Below, piece by piece: positions 16,342 through 26,363 of a stretch of DNA of 26,443 nt (position 1 is its first letter; every line of letters starts with the position of its first letter). The stretch lies in assembly GCA_036939755.1 (NCBI GenBank), contig JALLAZ010000077.1, positions 1 through 26,443 on the forward strand, read 5' to 3'. Source of the stretch: Stephanodiscus triporus (Eukaryota > Bacillariophyta > Thalassiosirophyceae > Thalassiosirales > Thalassiosiraceae). The notes under the pieces were generated by a model. It made no database searches. It was not told the origin of the DNA and worked only from the letters and a program-made list of their open reading frames with translations. The position numbers and the translations under genes were made by a program.

Positions 16342-17409
16342 ATGAAGACAGCCATGTCCGAGGACCGGGCGTTCCTCACCGCGGTGCGCAAGTCCTCGGC
16401 GCCGTACCTCCCGCCGCCGCTGTTGCGCTTCCTGCACGCCGTCGACGCGAACTTCCATCTGCATCACGGAACAATCGCGAGCGATTACTTCCACGACGAG
16501 CCGAGCATGACGATCATGTCCTCGTTGTTCATCGCGTACGTCGTTTGGAGGTCCGCCCGGAGGATGTGGACGTCCACGACGAGGAGGAGCACCGCGCACC
16601 TGAGCGGGGAGGAGGATGCCGTCCTCGGGGGGTTGAATCGCGTCGTCGTCGGTGGGGGCGATGAACGAGCGGGGCATTCGACGTCGGGGGGGGTGCGTAA
16701 CATTCCGCCGTCGTTCCGAGAAACGGTGGTTCTGTGCGGGGCGAGGGATGCCGGGAAGACGGCGTTATTGCATCGCTTGTGCAATGCCAAAGAGAAGGAG
16801 AATGCGTGGGATCCCCCCATGACCGTGACGAGTCTCGCGGCGAATGCCGGGTACATTTGTCCTTGGGAAGATACGAGCGAAAACGGGAACTGGGGGAATA
16901 TGACAATTCGCATCATCGACCATCCGGGGCATCCATCCCTATTGTCCCATTTGACGACTTTGCTGCTTCCCGTCGCAACATCCCGCGTCGTTTTCGCGCT
17001 CGATGCCACTCAACCTGTCACAGAGGGAGCGGCACTTTTGTATCAGTACATCTTGACTCATTCCCAAGTGCGACAATCTTGGTCGAAGGCAGGGAAGACG
17101 TTGATGATACTAGTGGTGTGCACGAAGAGCGATGCTGTTGGTGCTAAGAATCACAAGAGAATGAAGATACAACTGAGGAACGAATTGGATAAGCTGAGGA
17201 AGGTTGATATGGCGATAACTGATAGTTCCGATACAAATATCACCGATCGCTCCAAAGTCATGTTGCCCGTCAAGGGGAAATCGATTGATTTAGATAGTTT
17301 GGGATCGGACGTTCCGGTATCATTGCATTTCGTCGAATCGGGATTTGGAAAGGATGTGGAGGCGATACGTGAATTTGTTCTTAATGGTGCGCTGCTAGAT
17401 GTAAAATAA
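16342..17409 (+). CDS. SRPRB: Signal recognition particle receptor subunit beta
   Basis: Intronless, 355 residues. A hydrophobic segment (MTIMSSLFIAYVVW, residues ~54-68) would anchor it in the ER membrane. A small GTPase domain follows: P-loop GARDAGKT (~133-140), switch Thr in PPMTVTSL, DxxG-equivalent IDHPGHPSL, and a guanine-recognition motif CTKSDAVG in place of NKxD. A C-terminal SGFGKDVEAIREF segment is typical of SRPRB. The order and the DHPGH motif match the family, whose role is to hold SRP receptor alpha at the ER for co-translational targeting. At 355 residues it is longer than animal SRPRB (about 270), mostly from an N-terminal extension and a polar insert (~85-125). Codons shift from GC-rich in the first half to noticeably less so near the 3' end. 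Confidence 0.9.
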   Translation: MKTAMSEDRAFLTAVRKSSAPYLPPPLLRFLHAVDANFHLHHGTIASDYFHDEPSMTIMSSLFIAYVVWRSARRMWTSTTRRSTAHLSGEEDAVLGGLNRVVVGGGDERAGHSTSGGVRNIPPSFRETVVLCGARDAGKTALLHRLCNAKEKENAWDPPMTVTSLAANAGYICPWEDTSENGNWGNMTIRIIDHPGHPSLLSHLTTLLLPVATSRVVFALDATQPVTEGAALLYQYILTHSQVRQSWSKAGKTLMILVVCTKSDAVGAKNHKRMKIQLRNELDKLRKVDMAITDSSDTNITDRSKVMLPVKGKSIDLDSLGSDVPVSLHFVESGFGKDVEAIREFVLNGALLDVK

Positions 17410-17493
17410 TGGGATTTGGTTAAGCATTGCCCAAAACACATTTTTTCTTGCGCAAAAAAGCATTATCATCCATGTATGGAAACTTTGCGCAAT

Positions 17494-18847
17494 TTATTCG
17501 TCTCGTATCACAAACGGCCACGTGTTTCCTTCTTTTTTCCCGAGTGTCACGCATAGCTCTTTGCCCGTGCCACTGTTGGCATCTTCAATAGTGAAAGTGC
17601 AGTCGTCTACTTCAACCTTACCGCCCAGCGAACCCGACAGTAATTTTTGTCCGGCTACGACTACCTTGAGCGTCGTCGTTCCGAAGTTGATTTTGACATA
17701 CTTCGCCTTTGTGCCGACGCTGACTGGGAATCTCAACTCCACCTCTTCGTCATTTTGGAACCATGTGTATCCATCGGCCTCGCCCTCCCGGAATCCACCA
17801 CCTTCGCCGCCACCGGCATTCGCACCGCTGGCGATGAGGGAATTTTGATTCATCAGACCGGACAACGATCGCGCCCCGCCTCCTCCTCCGGCCGCACCCC
17901 CTCCTCCGCCCGGCCGTCTGGCCACCTCGCACCATCCCGCATGAGGCGAACAATCCTCGACAGTAAAATCCACCCTTTCCCAAACGTCCGCTCGTTCGTC
18001 GTCGTGACACCTTCCAACGAATACGTCGCCGCACATGCCCCCCGGCGGCGCCGCTCCCGGCGAGGCCCTGCTGGGAGAAGGTTCGCCGCCGGCGGCGATG
18101 TTGTGCCCGCAAGCCACCAGCAATTCCGTCGCACGACTGACGAGAAGAGAGAGAGAGAGAGAGAGGACGTGGATTCATGAGAAAAAGGTCATGTTAGTCC
18201 ATGACGTCGTCGGGCGAGCAATACACTATTATTTTTGCAACGGCCCGCAACTCACGTACCGGTTGTATGAAAGGTTTCGCGCCCTGGCATCGTCCGCGGA
18301 GTACATGCTCACGGCGCGCTGTTGATTCGACGGCGTAGGCACGGTGAGGGCGGTGATTTCGCACGTCTCCGAGGTGTGGGTGGACCTGTACATTAATAAT
18401 GAAACGAAATCCCGCAAATCCGCGGTCGGTTCGGTTCGCGAACGTTGAGTCTCTCGTCGCGGAAAAAAATAAAATAACGAGCTCGTAGATATACGTATAC
18501 CATCGAACGACGCGAAAAGCACGATCATCCGAACGCCGAGGGAGACGTTACCCGTACCTCATTATGCCGATGAGCGCGTCGTCGTCCAACGCGGCCATCT
18601 GGCTCGCGTACGACGACGACGCGCCCGCGGCCCTCGCCTCCTCCCTGAGCTGCTCTGCCAACGCCCTGCGCTGCTCCGGGGTGGCGTCGTTCAGGGCGGC
18701 GGCGCGGGCGCCCTTGTCGCTGTTCTCGAAAAAATATCGCTTCGCGGTCTTGGACAGGACGTCGTCGTTCAGGCCTCCGGATTTATCGCCCTCTCGGAGC
18801 TCAATCGGCTTGGAATCGTTGGCGGGGATGAAGACGTATTTGAACAT
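17494..18847 (-). CDS. CS-domain (NudC/p23-like) protein, three exons
   Basis: Exons 18847-18552, 18385-18260 and 18136-17494, with introns of 166 and 123 nt (GTAACG...TACAG and GTACGT...GTCAG), give about 354 residues. Phases match exactly; using the alternative donor GTGAGT four bases downstream would break the frame. The N-terminus (MFKYVFIPANDSKPIELRE) and the helix rich in Ala/Arg are not a domain I know. A Gly-rich low-complexity linker lies at about residues 215-255. The C-terminal ~95 residues are a CS domain: YTWFQNDEEVELRFPV, KYVKINFGTTTLKVVV, LSGSLGGKVEVDDCTFTIED and ELCVTLGKKEGNTWPFVI. Such domains bind Hsp90 or act as co-chaperones; the W-x-F tail resembles NudC-domain proteins. 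The frame is open upstream of the chosen ATG but that part is low-complexity 5' flank. Confidence 0.83.
18146..18165 (+). repeat. GA/CT microsatellite in intron 2 of the CS-domain gene
   Basis: Ten AG units on the plus strand. On the coding strand this is a CT tract immediately before the acceptor CTCGTCAG, so it serves as the intron's polypyrimidine tract. Length changes here would not alter the protein but could affect splicing. Confidence 0.85.
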
Positions 18848-19137
18848 GATGGCGTCGTCGGTGCTTGGATTGGGTGCGCGCTTTCCTTCTCCTCCGGTCG
18901 GAGGGAATGTTGTGTGGTTTGGGCGGGGCGGGGAGTGGCGGCCGGCGGCGGGGAAATTGAGAAATAATTGGCGGGATTGGCGGGCGTGACCCCGCCCACC
19001 GGCCGACGCGACCGGGCGGGCTCGCTCTTCTCTCTGTGTCTGTGTTCGCGTCGAGACCTCCCGTGACCTTTCAATAATGAATAACGTGACGGAGTACGCC
19101 TCTCTGCTCACGCCCGCCCGCGCGCCCACAACACACG
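18848..19137. promoter_or_regulatory. Divergent promoter between CS-domain and FAD oxidoreductase genes
   Basis: A 290-bp GC-rich gap between two start codons. It contains GGGCGGGGCGGGG near 18927-18939 and repeated GGCGG words. It lacks the TACCATA/TACTTACC words seen in the three other divergent promoters. No TATA box is visible. Confidence 0.4.
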
Positions 19138-20202
19138 ATGAAAAGTCAATTTTTCGCCCGTGCGCCCTCGTTCGCGATCATCCTTGCGACTTGCTCGGCA
19201 TTCTCGGCTCCGTCTCATCGACGATTCGCCACGATCATGGACGCGGCAGCCGGCGGCGGGGGCTGCGATCATCCGAGAGGACGCGACATAGTCGTCGTGG
19301 GCGGGGGAATCCAGGGCACGGCTTGCGCCTTCGAACTCCACCGATCCCGCGCACTCCCCCCGGGATCCACCATCACCATCCTCGAGGCCAACGGCCTGGC
19401 GTCGGCGGCGAGCGGGAAGGGGGGAGGGTTCATGGCCCGCAGTTGGGGCGATGGAACGGACACGCAGGCGCTGCACGAGTTGGCGTTCGACATGTACGAA
19501 ACGCTGAGCGTCGAGCTCGGGGTGAAGAGTTACAGGAAATTGCCAGTGATCGGCGTCTCTCCGGGCCCCGACGACGACGACGGCGGGAGGCGGGACAACG
19601 GGAAGAGGCATCCGCAGCTGGCGGACATAATCCCGCGCTGGTTGGACGGCAGCGTCGGGAGGATAAGTCCCATGGGCGCGGGCGACGATACCGCCCAGGT
19701 GACGCCGGGGGAGTTCGTGGAGAAGATGATGGAGTACGTCAACGGTCGGCCCGGGATTGACGGGCCGGGGGTGAAGCTGGTGATAGGAACGTGCGTCGGC
19801 ATCGAGAGCAGCAGGGACGACGACGACGATAACGACGACGGAGTACGGGTCGTGACGGGCGTTAGGTATCGTACGGACGGGGAACGGGACGAGCTGACGC
19901 TGCGCGCGGACGACGTCATCGTGGCGGCGGGGCCGTGGGCGTGCACGGCGGAGGGGTGGTTCGGGAACGTCGTGAAACTCCCGATGGAGGGGGTGAAAAG
20001 CACCAGCATCGTCTGGAGGCCCCCCGTCGACGAATGCGGAAGGGCGATGATCGAACTGGTCGACGCGACGGCGCTATTCTGCGGGGAGGACGACAGATTC
20101 GGCACCCATCGTGAGAGTTCGCCGTGAACTATACGTGGCCACTTTGGCAACCCTGCTATATACCCCGACCTGATTTTTCGTTCACGTCGCTTTACTTTAT
20201 CC

Positions 20203-20244
<42 letters not shown>

Positions 20245-20902
20245 NCGTATTACTTGGGGGAATCCCTACGCCACCTCCGACGAGGAGGACAATGCCTCCC
20301 CCCCCCCCCCCCCCCCTCCTCCCCCCCCGTAAGTTGAGGTGTATCCCCGACCTGATGGCACCGTTTATATTTGTGGCATCGGAGGAAGCGATTATGTCAC
20401 CACCTCCGAGCTTCAGGCATCTGCTTTCCTGGATGAGTGTCCTCCTAAATCGGACCGGGTCGAGGCTGCGTTGTCTGCATTCCATTTGATGTCCAACAGC
20501 TATGCAACGAAAGGGGAGCTCTCTCATGCGCAGGCGTGTGAGTGCTTTATCGATACATGGTAGTTTTTTCGTGAGATGTAATTCATCGCGCAGGGACAAT
20601 AATCTAACTCGACTTGGTACCCAACGAACCAACCAACCAAAGGCATGAGACCCTGTCCTCCGGACGCAAAGCCGTACATGGGAAAGATAAATGGGTGGTC
20701 AGGCGCGTACATAAACGCGGGACATAATTGCTGGGGCATCGCATGGGCGCCTGCTTGTGGAAAAGCGATTGCGGAGCTCGTTTTGGAAGGTTACTCCCGA
20801 TCTGTGAATCTCAAGCCATTCGATCCGGCAAGGTTCACCTCGGGCGGGAGAGGCGGCCGAGGTCGAAAGAAGGGAACTGTTAACGTTGGCGAGCAATGGT
20901 GA
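19138..20902 (+). CDS. FAD-dependent (DAO-type) oxidoreductase with plastid-type presequence, three exons
   Basis: Exons 19138-20110, 20334-20537 and 20643-20902 give about 478 residues. The N-terminus is a hydrophobic signal peptide (SFAIILATCSA) followed by FSAPSHRRF: cleavage before Phe and a basic, Ser-rich stretch match the ASAFAP-type bipartite targeting signal of secondary plastids. The mature part begins with a dinucleotide-binding motif VVVGGGIQGTACAFEL and ASGKGGGFMARSWGDG, typical of DAO-fold flavoproteins. Exon 2 encodes EVYPRPDGTVYICGIGG and exon 3 ACMRPCPPDAKPYMGKI and GHNCWGIAWAPACGKAIAEL, matching the C-terminal FAD-contact region of the yeast TDA3-like group. Substrate unknown. 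Intron 1 (20111-20333) holds poly-C runs and one N, so its sequence and exact acceptor (GTAAG|TTGAG) are less certain. Only that acceptor keeps the frame (THL-EVYP). Confidence 0.83.
20204..20328. repeat. Poly-C runs with an ambiguous base inside intron 1
   Basis: A run of about 38 C (20204-20241), an N at 20245, a second run of about 19 C (20298-20316) and a third of 8 C (20321-20328). The flanks carry a near-duplicate of exon-2 sequence: CCCCGACCTGAT at 20163-20174 and again at 20345-20356. The N and extreme homopolymers mark a sequencing or assembly weak point; true length and content of this intron are unknown. Confidence 0.9.
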
Positions 20903-20976
20903 ATAAAATAAATGCCACCAATTCGTGTATAACAAGGTACTAATTATCATGTTTCATATGCGAGGGTATCAAAGCT

Positions 20977-23900
20977 TTATCGGAAAAAATCGGTGTATCC
21001 GCCAGGCTGCATTGCCGCACGTCTCCTCCCCACATAAGCCAAAGACGTGTGTTCCGTAACCGTGGGTTGGACCACGGATGATTTCGTCCGATCTATGTAG
21101 GCTTGAACGTTTCTACAAATCAAGTCCAGCCCGAGTGCCAGGATGCTAACGGTCTTGCTAACTCTGATAATCTCCTTGAATATCTCTCTAGCGTCGGAAC
21201 TATTCCAAAGCCCCTTCACGTCATGGCCTAGCGACTCCAGTTCAATATCAAAGCGGCTGACGTCGTCGTACAGCAAGTCCTTCCCCGAGAGCGTGCCTCC
21301 ATTCGTTCGTGCTGCAGGTTCGTCCTCCTTCTTCTCTTCCACGGTGACAAAACCTCCAGTCAAATCAAAGAAGGCATTTTCTAATGTGAGCAAGCCATCA
21401 CGAACGGCATCGAACGAGTGACCACAATCTTTCAAGGATGAGACCCACGCCTGCCTGGCACCAGCCTTTCCACCCCAATTATTGTCGAAGGTGCGATTTT
21501 TCAGGGGCATGTACAGATCTTGCTCCCTCTTGATCAACTGCTTGGCAAGTGCTTGCGGCGTTAATGATGAGGGTGCCTCCACTGCCCGGCCACAAAATCT
21601 TCCGAGATTGTTTCGGTACGAAACAAATGGAGCATCGTGTTCCACGTACCCCGGGTACTCTGTTAACCACTTAATGGCACGCACAATACCCTCAACTACT
21701 TCTCTCGCTGATAAATGAAGCTCGCCACCATCATCAAGCCCAACCTTCCAAATTGGAAGACTCGCGGCTTCCACACTTGCAACGCCATTCGAACTGTTAG
21801 AGGGGTGAACTTTCTCCATTTTCCACCCAGTGATGGTTGCCATGCTATATTCAGCATCATCAGGAGCTCTACCAGGATCGGGGGCTCTTCGAAGCCTGAC
21901 GCGTCTTCCGATGGCGGATGGTATGTCTTGCAAAATGTGGGCATCAACTCTGGATGCACGGTTCTTCTCCTGGAAAAACGCGTCCTCGTCTCCTGTAGAA
22001 AAAAAGTCTGCTTTTACAAATGGGACTGTTATATCGAGCCCTGCATCTTCTTGTGAGACAGCATTCGAATAATTTACATCATTGCCGGCATCTGCAGCGG
22101 CTAAGGCGAGATTCTCCAAGGTCTCCTTCAGTTGTTCTTTCAAGGCATTTTCGTGAGCACATTTTCCATCTAAATTCTTAATAAGTATACGCAATGATCG
22201 GTCAGTAGTATAGCAAGACCAGTGATGTCTCGCCAGAGAAGCAATCTCTCCAGTATGATGATATTCTTGGCGAGTGAAAGCGAGAAAAGACTTTCTGCAG
22301 GGACTATCATCAGGGTTGACAAAATCATCATATTTGTCTGGCGCGCCTATCGACGTTGATTGTGTGCTTTTAAACAGAACAGCATCATTGCTTGGGACAA
22401 AGTCTTCGTTGTGGAGGATGTAATTTCTTTCTGACCATATCCTGCTGCGTTTATCATGGTCAAAGTGAAAAAATCTAGACTGATATCGATCCATTCCTAG
22501 TGGTTCTGTGCGAATAAAGCATTTGTTTCGCTTTGCGACTAAATCTTTTTGTGCCTCAGTGACACGCTTGCGTCCCTCAGCATTCTTCAGTTCAAGTGAT
22601 GCATCGCGTATCAAATCTAATGCCCAAACTCCGCCGTTCTCCTCATCATCACCCGATAGTCTTGAAAGCTTAGCCTCTTTGATAGCATTCCGTAGGGTTC
22701 TTACAGTGCCATCTTCAATTGCATCTTTCAGAGCTTCAATTGCAGACCTTCGATCTTCCGAAAGTGTTTGAATTTGATCAGTAAACTTTATGATTTTCTG
22801 TCGGACTCGGTCGATTTTGGCTGAAGCTTCTCTCGAGTCTGGTTGCCCAAATGATTCTAACTCATCTTGAAGTGACTTCAAATAATCTTCGTCTCTCTTT
22901 TCGATTTCACTCAACGTGAGGACGGTGAGCTGCTCAGCCCCAAAAGCGGTTTCTTCTTGAATCATTTTCACCACAGCATTGACTTCACCCTTATTGAAGC
23001 TGTCGGCTGATGGAAGAGCCTCATACTCAGCCTTAGTGTCATCATCCAGATCAATAATATCATCATCGTTTAGGCTTTCAATAAACTCAACTGAGTATTC
23101 CTGAGTGTCTTTGATATCCTCGATCAATTCCTGCCGCTTTTTGTCAATGAATGCTTCTCTTGCTTCATTTGCTAGACGCTCTCTTGCGGCAGTCTCAATT
23201 GCTGTGAGTTCTTCTCGGGCTGCTTTTTTTGCTCTCCTCTCCTCTGCATCTAAGGCTTTCACCGCATTGATCCTGGCTTTAAAGTTGTCTTCAATGATCG
23301 ATTGCACATGATGTGTATCGTATGCAGCTTCAATGAGAATGCGAAGAATGCAAAGCCTCTGCGCAGCACTCAAGTCAAGGTAGCCATTCCCATCACATAA
23401 ATGATTTATGGCACTTTCCACGAGATTAATATTGCTGTCTAATTGATCTCCACACTCCGACAGTATTCTCAACGAAGCGACCATTTCTCTTCTCCGACGT
23501 TCAGCAACAGATATGGGTTGCAATTGTCTGAACTCACGAATACTGTCGTCGACCTCATTCCGCCTCCGTTTGTACCAATGAAAAATCCTGCAGCTAGTTG
23601 CACCAATTACTGAGGGCCAAGTCAATGCGTGGACCAAGTCAGTTTGCAGCAAAGGCTTCCCTGGGGGCAGCAATAGATCTACCACACTTGGAACAGGTTT
23701 CATTGGCACGAAAGAAGTGACTGACGTGATCTCATCGTTTTGATTCGGGGTTACAGAGCACGCTTGATTACTAGGCAAGATAGGAGCATCCGTCTGATCT
23801 GCATACTCATCTTCGTTGTCAGATCCTTCATCCTCCTCAAAATCCGACTCTTCATCTGAGTCTCCATCAAGATTCATGTCACTCACACCATCAACGTCCG

Positions 23901-25442
23901 CATCTTCAACGATGTTATCCATTTCTAGAGCTGCTTCAGATGCAACAAGTTTCTTCTGCTCTGCTATCTCGTCATGGCTCACGTGTCTTCCCCACAGCTC
24001 AGGCCTCGCCTCTCTAAGTCTATCAACAAGCCAGACAACCGCACGTTTTACCAGTCCTGCGGACTTTGTCTTCCATGAACGCATTGCCTTTTTCAGATAA
24101 AGCTTCACATGCTGGTTCGTTGTCACAGCAATTGCGCTTCTAACTGCATTCTTGATAGGGCCGCTAATGTCAGGCTTACGTGTTCTTACATCCTCTAACG
24201 CCTGAAGCCATTTTCTCGTCACGAAAGGATCTTCGTCAACAGAGAGCAATGCTTCCATATCAATTTTCACGACAGCAGGTGCAGACCGGCGCTTCTTGTA
24301 TCTTGTGCTTATGTACTCATCCTCTTGTTCAACCATCTCTGGAGTTTCGAGAACACTCCACCACCAAAAATCGCTTGATTGATCTTTCACAAGCAAACGG
24401 AGAAGCGCTATGTGGCACTCGGACAAGTAAACAGGAATAGTTGATTGTGGTTGATCATCAACGCACTTGGAGCCATTCTCAGTCATGGGTCGGAACGAAA
24501 GAGCAGATGCAAAATCATCCAACTCTATCGGCTCTAAACTTAGCGTCCGGCTAAATGTGCACAAAAAATCCCACACCATCAGCATATCTGGAATGCAATG
24601 TGTTGGGATGCCAGGGAGAGATTCAATATCAGACCGTGGCATTATCATCCCCGCCTTGTGTGCCCTGCACAGCCTTGATCCGTCATCCCACATAAGGCTG
24701 GCACTAGAAGGGTAGTGGTCGAAAAGATTATCGCTGCTATGGTCATCAAGCGCTTTCGCTGCTTTCGCTTTCAACTTCATAAGCTTGTCAAGCTCCCGTT
24801 TCAATTTTCTCTTAACGGTGACCTTATTCGGGCGGCTTGATGATTTGATGCCACCACCTTGGCTTTTGACGGGATCTTTGTCTAGATTGAGGAATCGAGC
24901 AACGTCGGCCATGGACTTGAACCGCTTATTCTCAGCCGAAAAGAATATCGACTCAAAACGCCCTCCAGGTCTTTGAACAACCTTGCATGTAAAGATTTCA
25001 CTTTGCCTTCGTTCACCTTGAAAATTATGGCAACAATAGGCGCAATCACAAATTTTGATGAAAATTCATTACATGAAATCAAACACTACAAAGACAGCAA
25101 TGACGACGCCAATGACAATGGAAACATACCTCCACGCTCTTCTAAGTAAGAAGCGAGCAATTCCATAGCTCTCTTCTCTCGTTGGCTCAATGTCATAGAC
25201 CCATTGGTCCCTACATTAGCTTTCTTCTTGGGAGAAGCATCCGTTGATTCATCGCTATTAATTTTCCGCTTGTTAGCTGAAGAAGAATTCATTCTAGATG
25301 TGCTATCAGCGGTATCAATCGGTTTTGACTGGACGACCAAGTCCCCGAGGATGGGGTCAATCTTCGCGAAGTACCCCACAACTTCATCAAGATGGCTCGA
25401 TGCTATAGACGCGTGTTTCCCCTTCCTGATAAGTATAGACAT
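20977..25442 (-). CDS. DDT/WHIM-domain ISWI-type chromatin-remodelling subunit (BAZ/ACF1-like), two exons
   Basis: Exon 1 25442-25130 and exon 2 25016-20977, with a 113-nt GTATGT...TCAAG intron, give about 1450 residues. Splicing restores a coherent segment before the long ORF: ERRQSEIFTCKVVQRPGGRF then FFSAENKRFKSMADVARFLN (~106-150), resembling the TAM/MBD-type fold. DDT domain at ~247-310 (IPDMLMVWDFLCTFSRTLSL, ELDDFASAL). An acidic stretch lies near residue 490. WHIM1-like helices at ~640-690 (SAAQRLCILRILIEAAYD) run into a long coiled coil. A WHIM2/WSD motif at ~935-965 (PLGMDRYQSRFFHFDHDKRSRIW) follows. DDT plus WHIM modules contact ISWI and linker DNA in ACF/CHRAC/WSTF-type complexes. 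No PHD finger or bromodomain is seen before the stop. The N-terminal 100 residues are polar with an NLS-like SPKKKA. Its stop is 74 bp from the oxidoreductase stop. Confidence 0.85.
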
Positions 25443-25609
25443 TACGGAAAATCATGAGACGATCACGTTTTATTTGATTGAAGCAAATATGGAACGACAC
25501 CTCATCAAAAAAGTCTGATGCGTCGTCATCAAACGCTGGAGATCAAACGCATAGATTCTGACGGTGGGATCGTGTATCGAGCGATACATCGAATTCATCG
25601 GTCCCCCCT
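25443..25609. other. Short gap upstream of the DDT/WHIM gene
   Basis: 167 bp between the start of the DDT/WHIM gene and the 3' end of the small downstream-oriented gene at 25610-25979. Both are on the minus strand. No distinct promoter motif is visible. Confidence 0.3.
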
Positions 25610-25979
25610 TTACTTTAGGCGACTGCAATAATCGATTGTGTCAACGTGCACCACTCCCGGTAGACGGAGAGTCAAGGATACCAGCGAGTGATTTTTCTTC
25701 CACCACATCAACTCACCTGATGATGTGCCAGTTGTAGACAAGCCCCATATCCTTCGCAAAAAGTTCCCACCCACTGCGTCCATGCCCATAGACGCCCTTG
25801 TCCAAATTCTTACCGACACCCGTGAGGTCCCTAACATCATTTTCGGATGGATGCGACGTCTCCTGGAACGGGCCTGCATCGGGCAAATTCCAAGCTCGGA
25901 CGAGAATTTTATTCATTCTTTTCCGGTGCTTCTTGCGCCGAGCCTCCTTCTCGGCCGCTTCTGCGGCGTCGTCGGCCAT
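25610..25979 (-). CDS. Small unknown basic protein, two exons
   Basis: Exon 1 25979-25717 and a 13-nt exon 2 (25622-25610), joined by a 94-nt GTGAGT...TTGCAG intron, give 91 residues ending HIISRLK. Without splicing the frame stops within the intron, five bases past the donor, giving 88 residues. The N-terminus is a charged helix (AEAAEKEARRKKHRKRMNK); the rest includes ILVRAWNLPDAGPF and GVGKNLDKGVYGHGRSGW. No signal peptide or membrane segment. I do not recognise the family. Good donor and acceptor, and a plausible ATG, support a real gene; the tiny terminal exon makes the last four residues less certain. Confidence 0.6.
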
Positions 25980-26363
25980 GACTTAGAGGTGAGCGACGAC
26001 GACTAATATTTGATTGGCCCCTGTGGATCTTCTTTTGGCATGGCCTGTGGAATCTTCCCGGGCGTCAACCAGGTGGTTGAGGATTAATGAAAAAAAAAGC
26101 ACCCACAAAGACAGTCATCGGACCTCGTACGTAAGTACATAGGTATGTATGTCCAAAGCCGGGCGCGGGGCCAAGCAACGGCTAAAGTCCCCTACACCCT
26201 AAAACAAAAAAACGCTAAGACAAAGTCCCCTCGTAGATTCTCTGCGTAGGAATAGTTTTGAGCTCAATTTGAGGACTTTCACCCAGGGTCAAGTGATAGT
26301 CCACTGGATGTTCAACCATTGGGTTATTGTTCCAGGTGATCGATCGGACAAGAGTATTATCAT
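25980..26363. promoter_or_regulatory. 5' flank of the 25610-25979 gene
   Basis: No open frame of note. A perfect hairpin TCAACCA-GG-TGGTTGA occupies 26065-26080. A GTAAGTA word (26131-26137) and repeated GTATGTAT-like words follow. A poly-A stretch sits at 26089-26097. No tRNA cloverleaf or other RNA gene was found. Confidence 0.35.

Noticed and set aside
18553..19129. N-terminal extension of the CS-domain protein to an upstream ATG at 19129
   Set aside because: The extra ~94 residues are low-complexity and overlie the divergent promoter; the ATG at 18847 begins the coherent sequence.
19077..19760. 227-codon plus-strand frame overlapping oxidoreductase exon 1
   Set aside because: Arg/Gly-rich shadow of the real frame; no domain recognised.
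20204..20328. Poly-C tracts as a functional G-quadruplex or i-motif
   Set aside because: The N and duplicated flanks indicate unreliable sequence, so no structural claim is justified.
26140..26360. Possible tRNA or small RNA gene
   Set aside because: No A/B box pair or cloverleaf could be drawn; only short hairpins are present.
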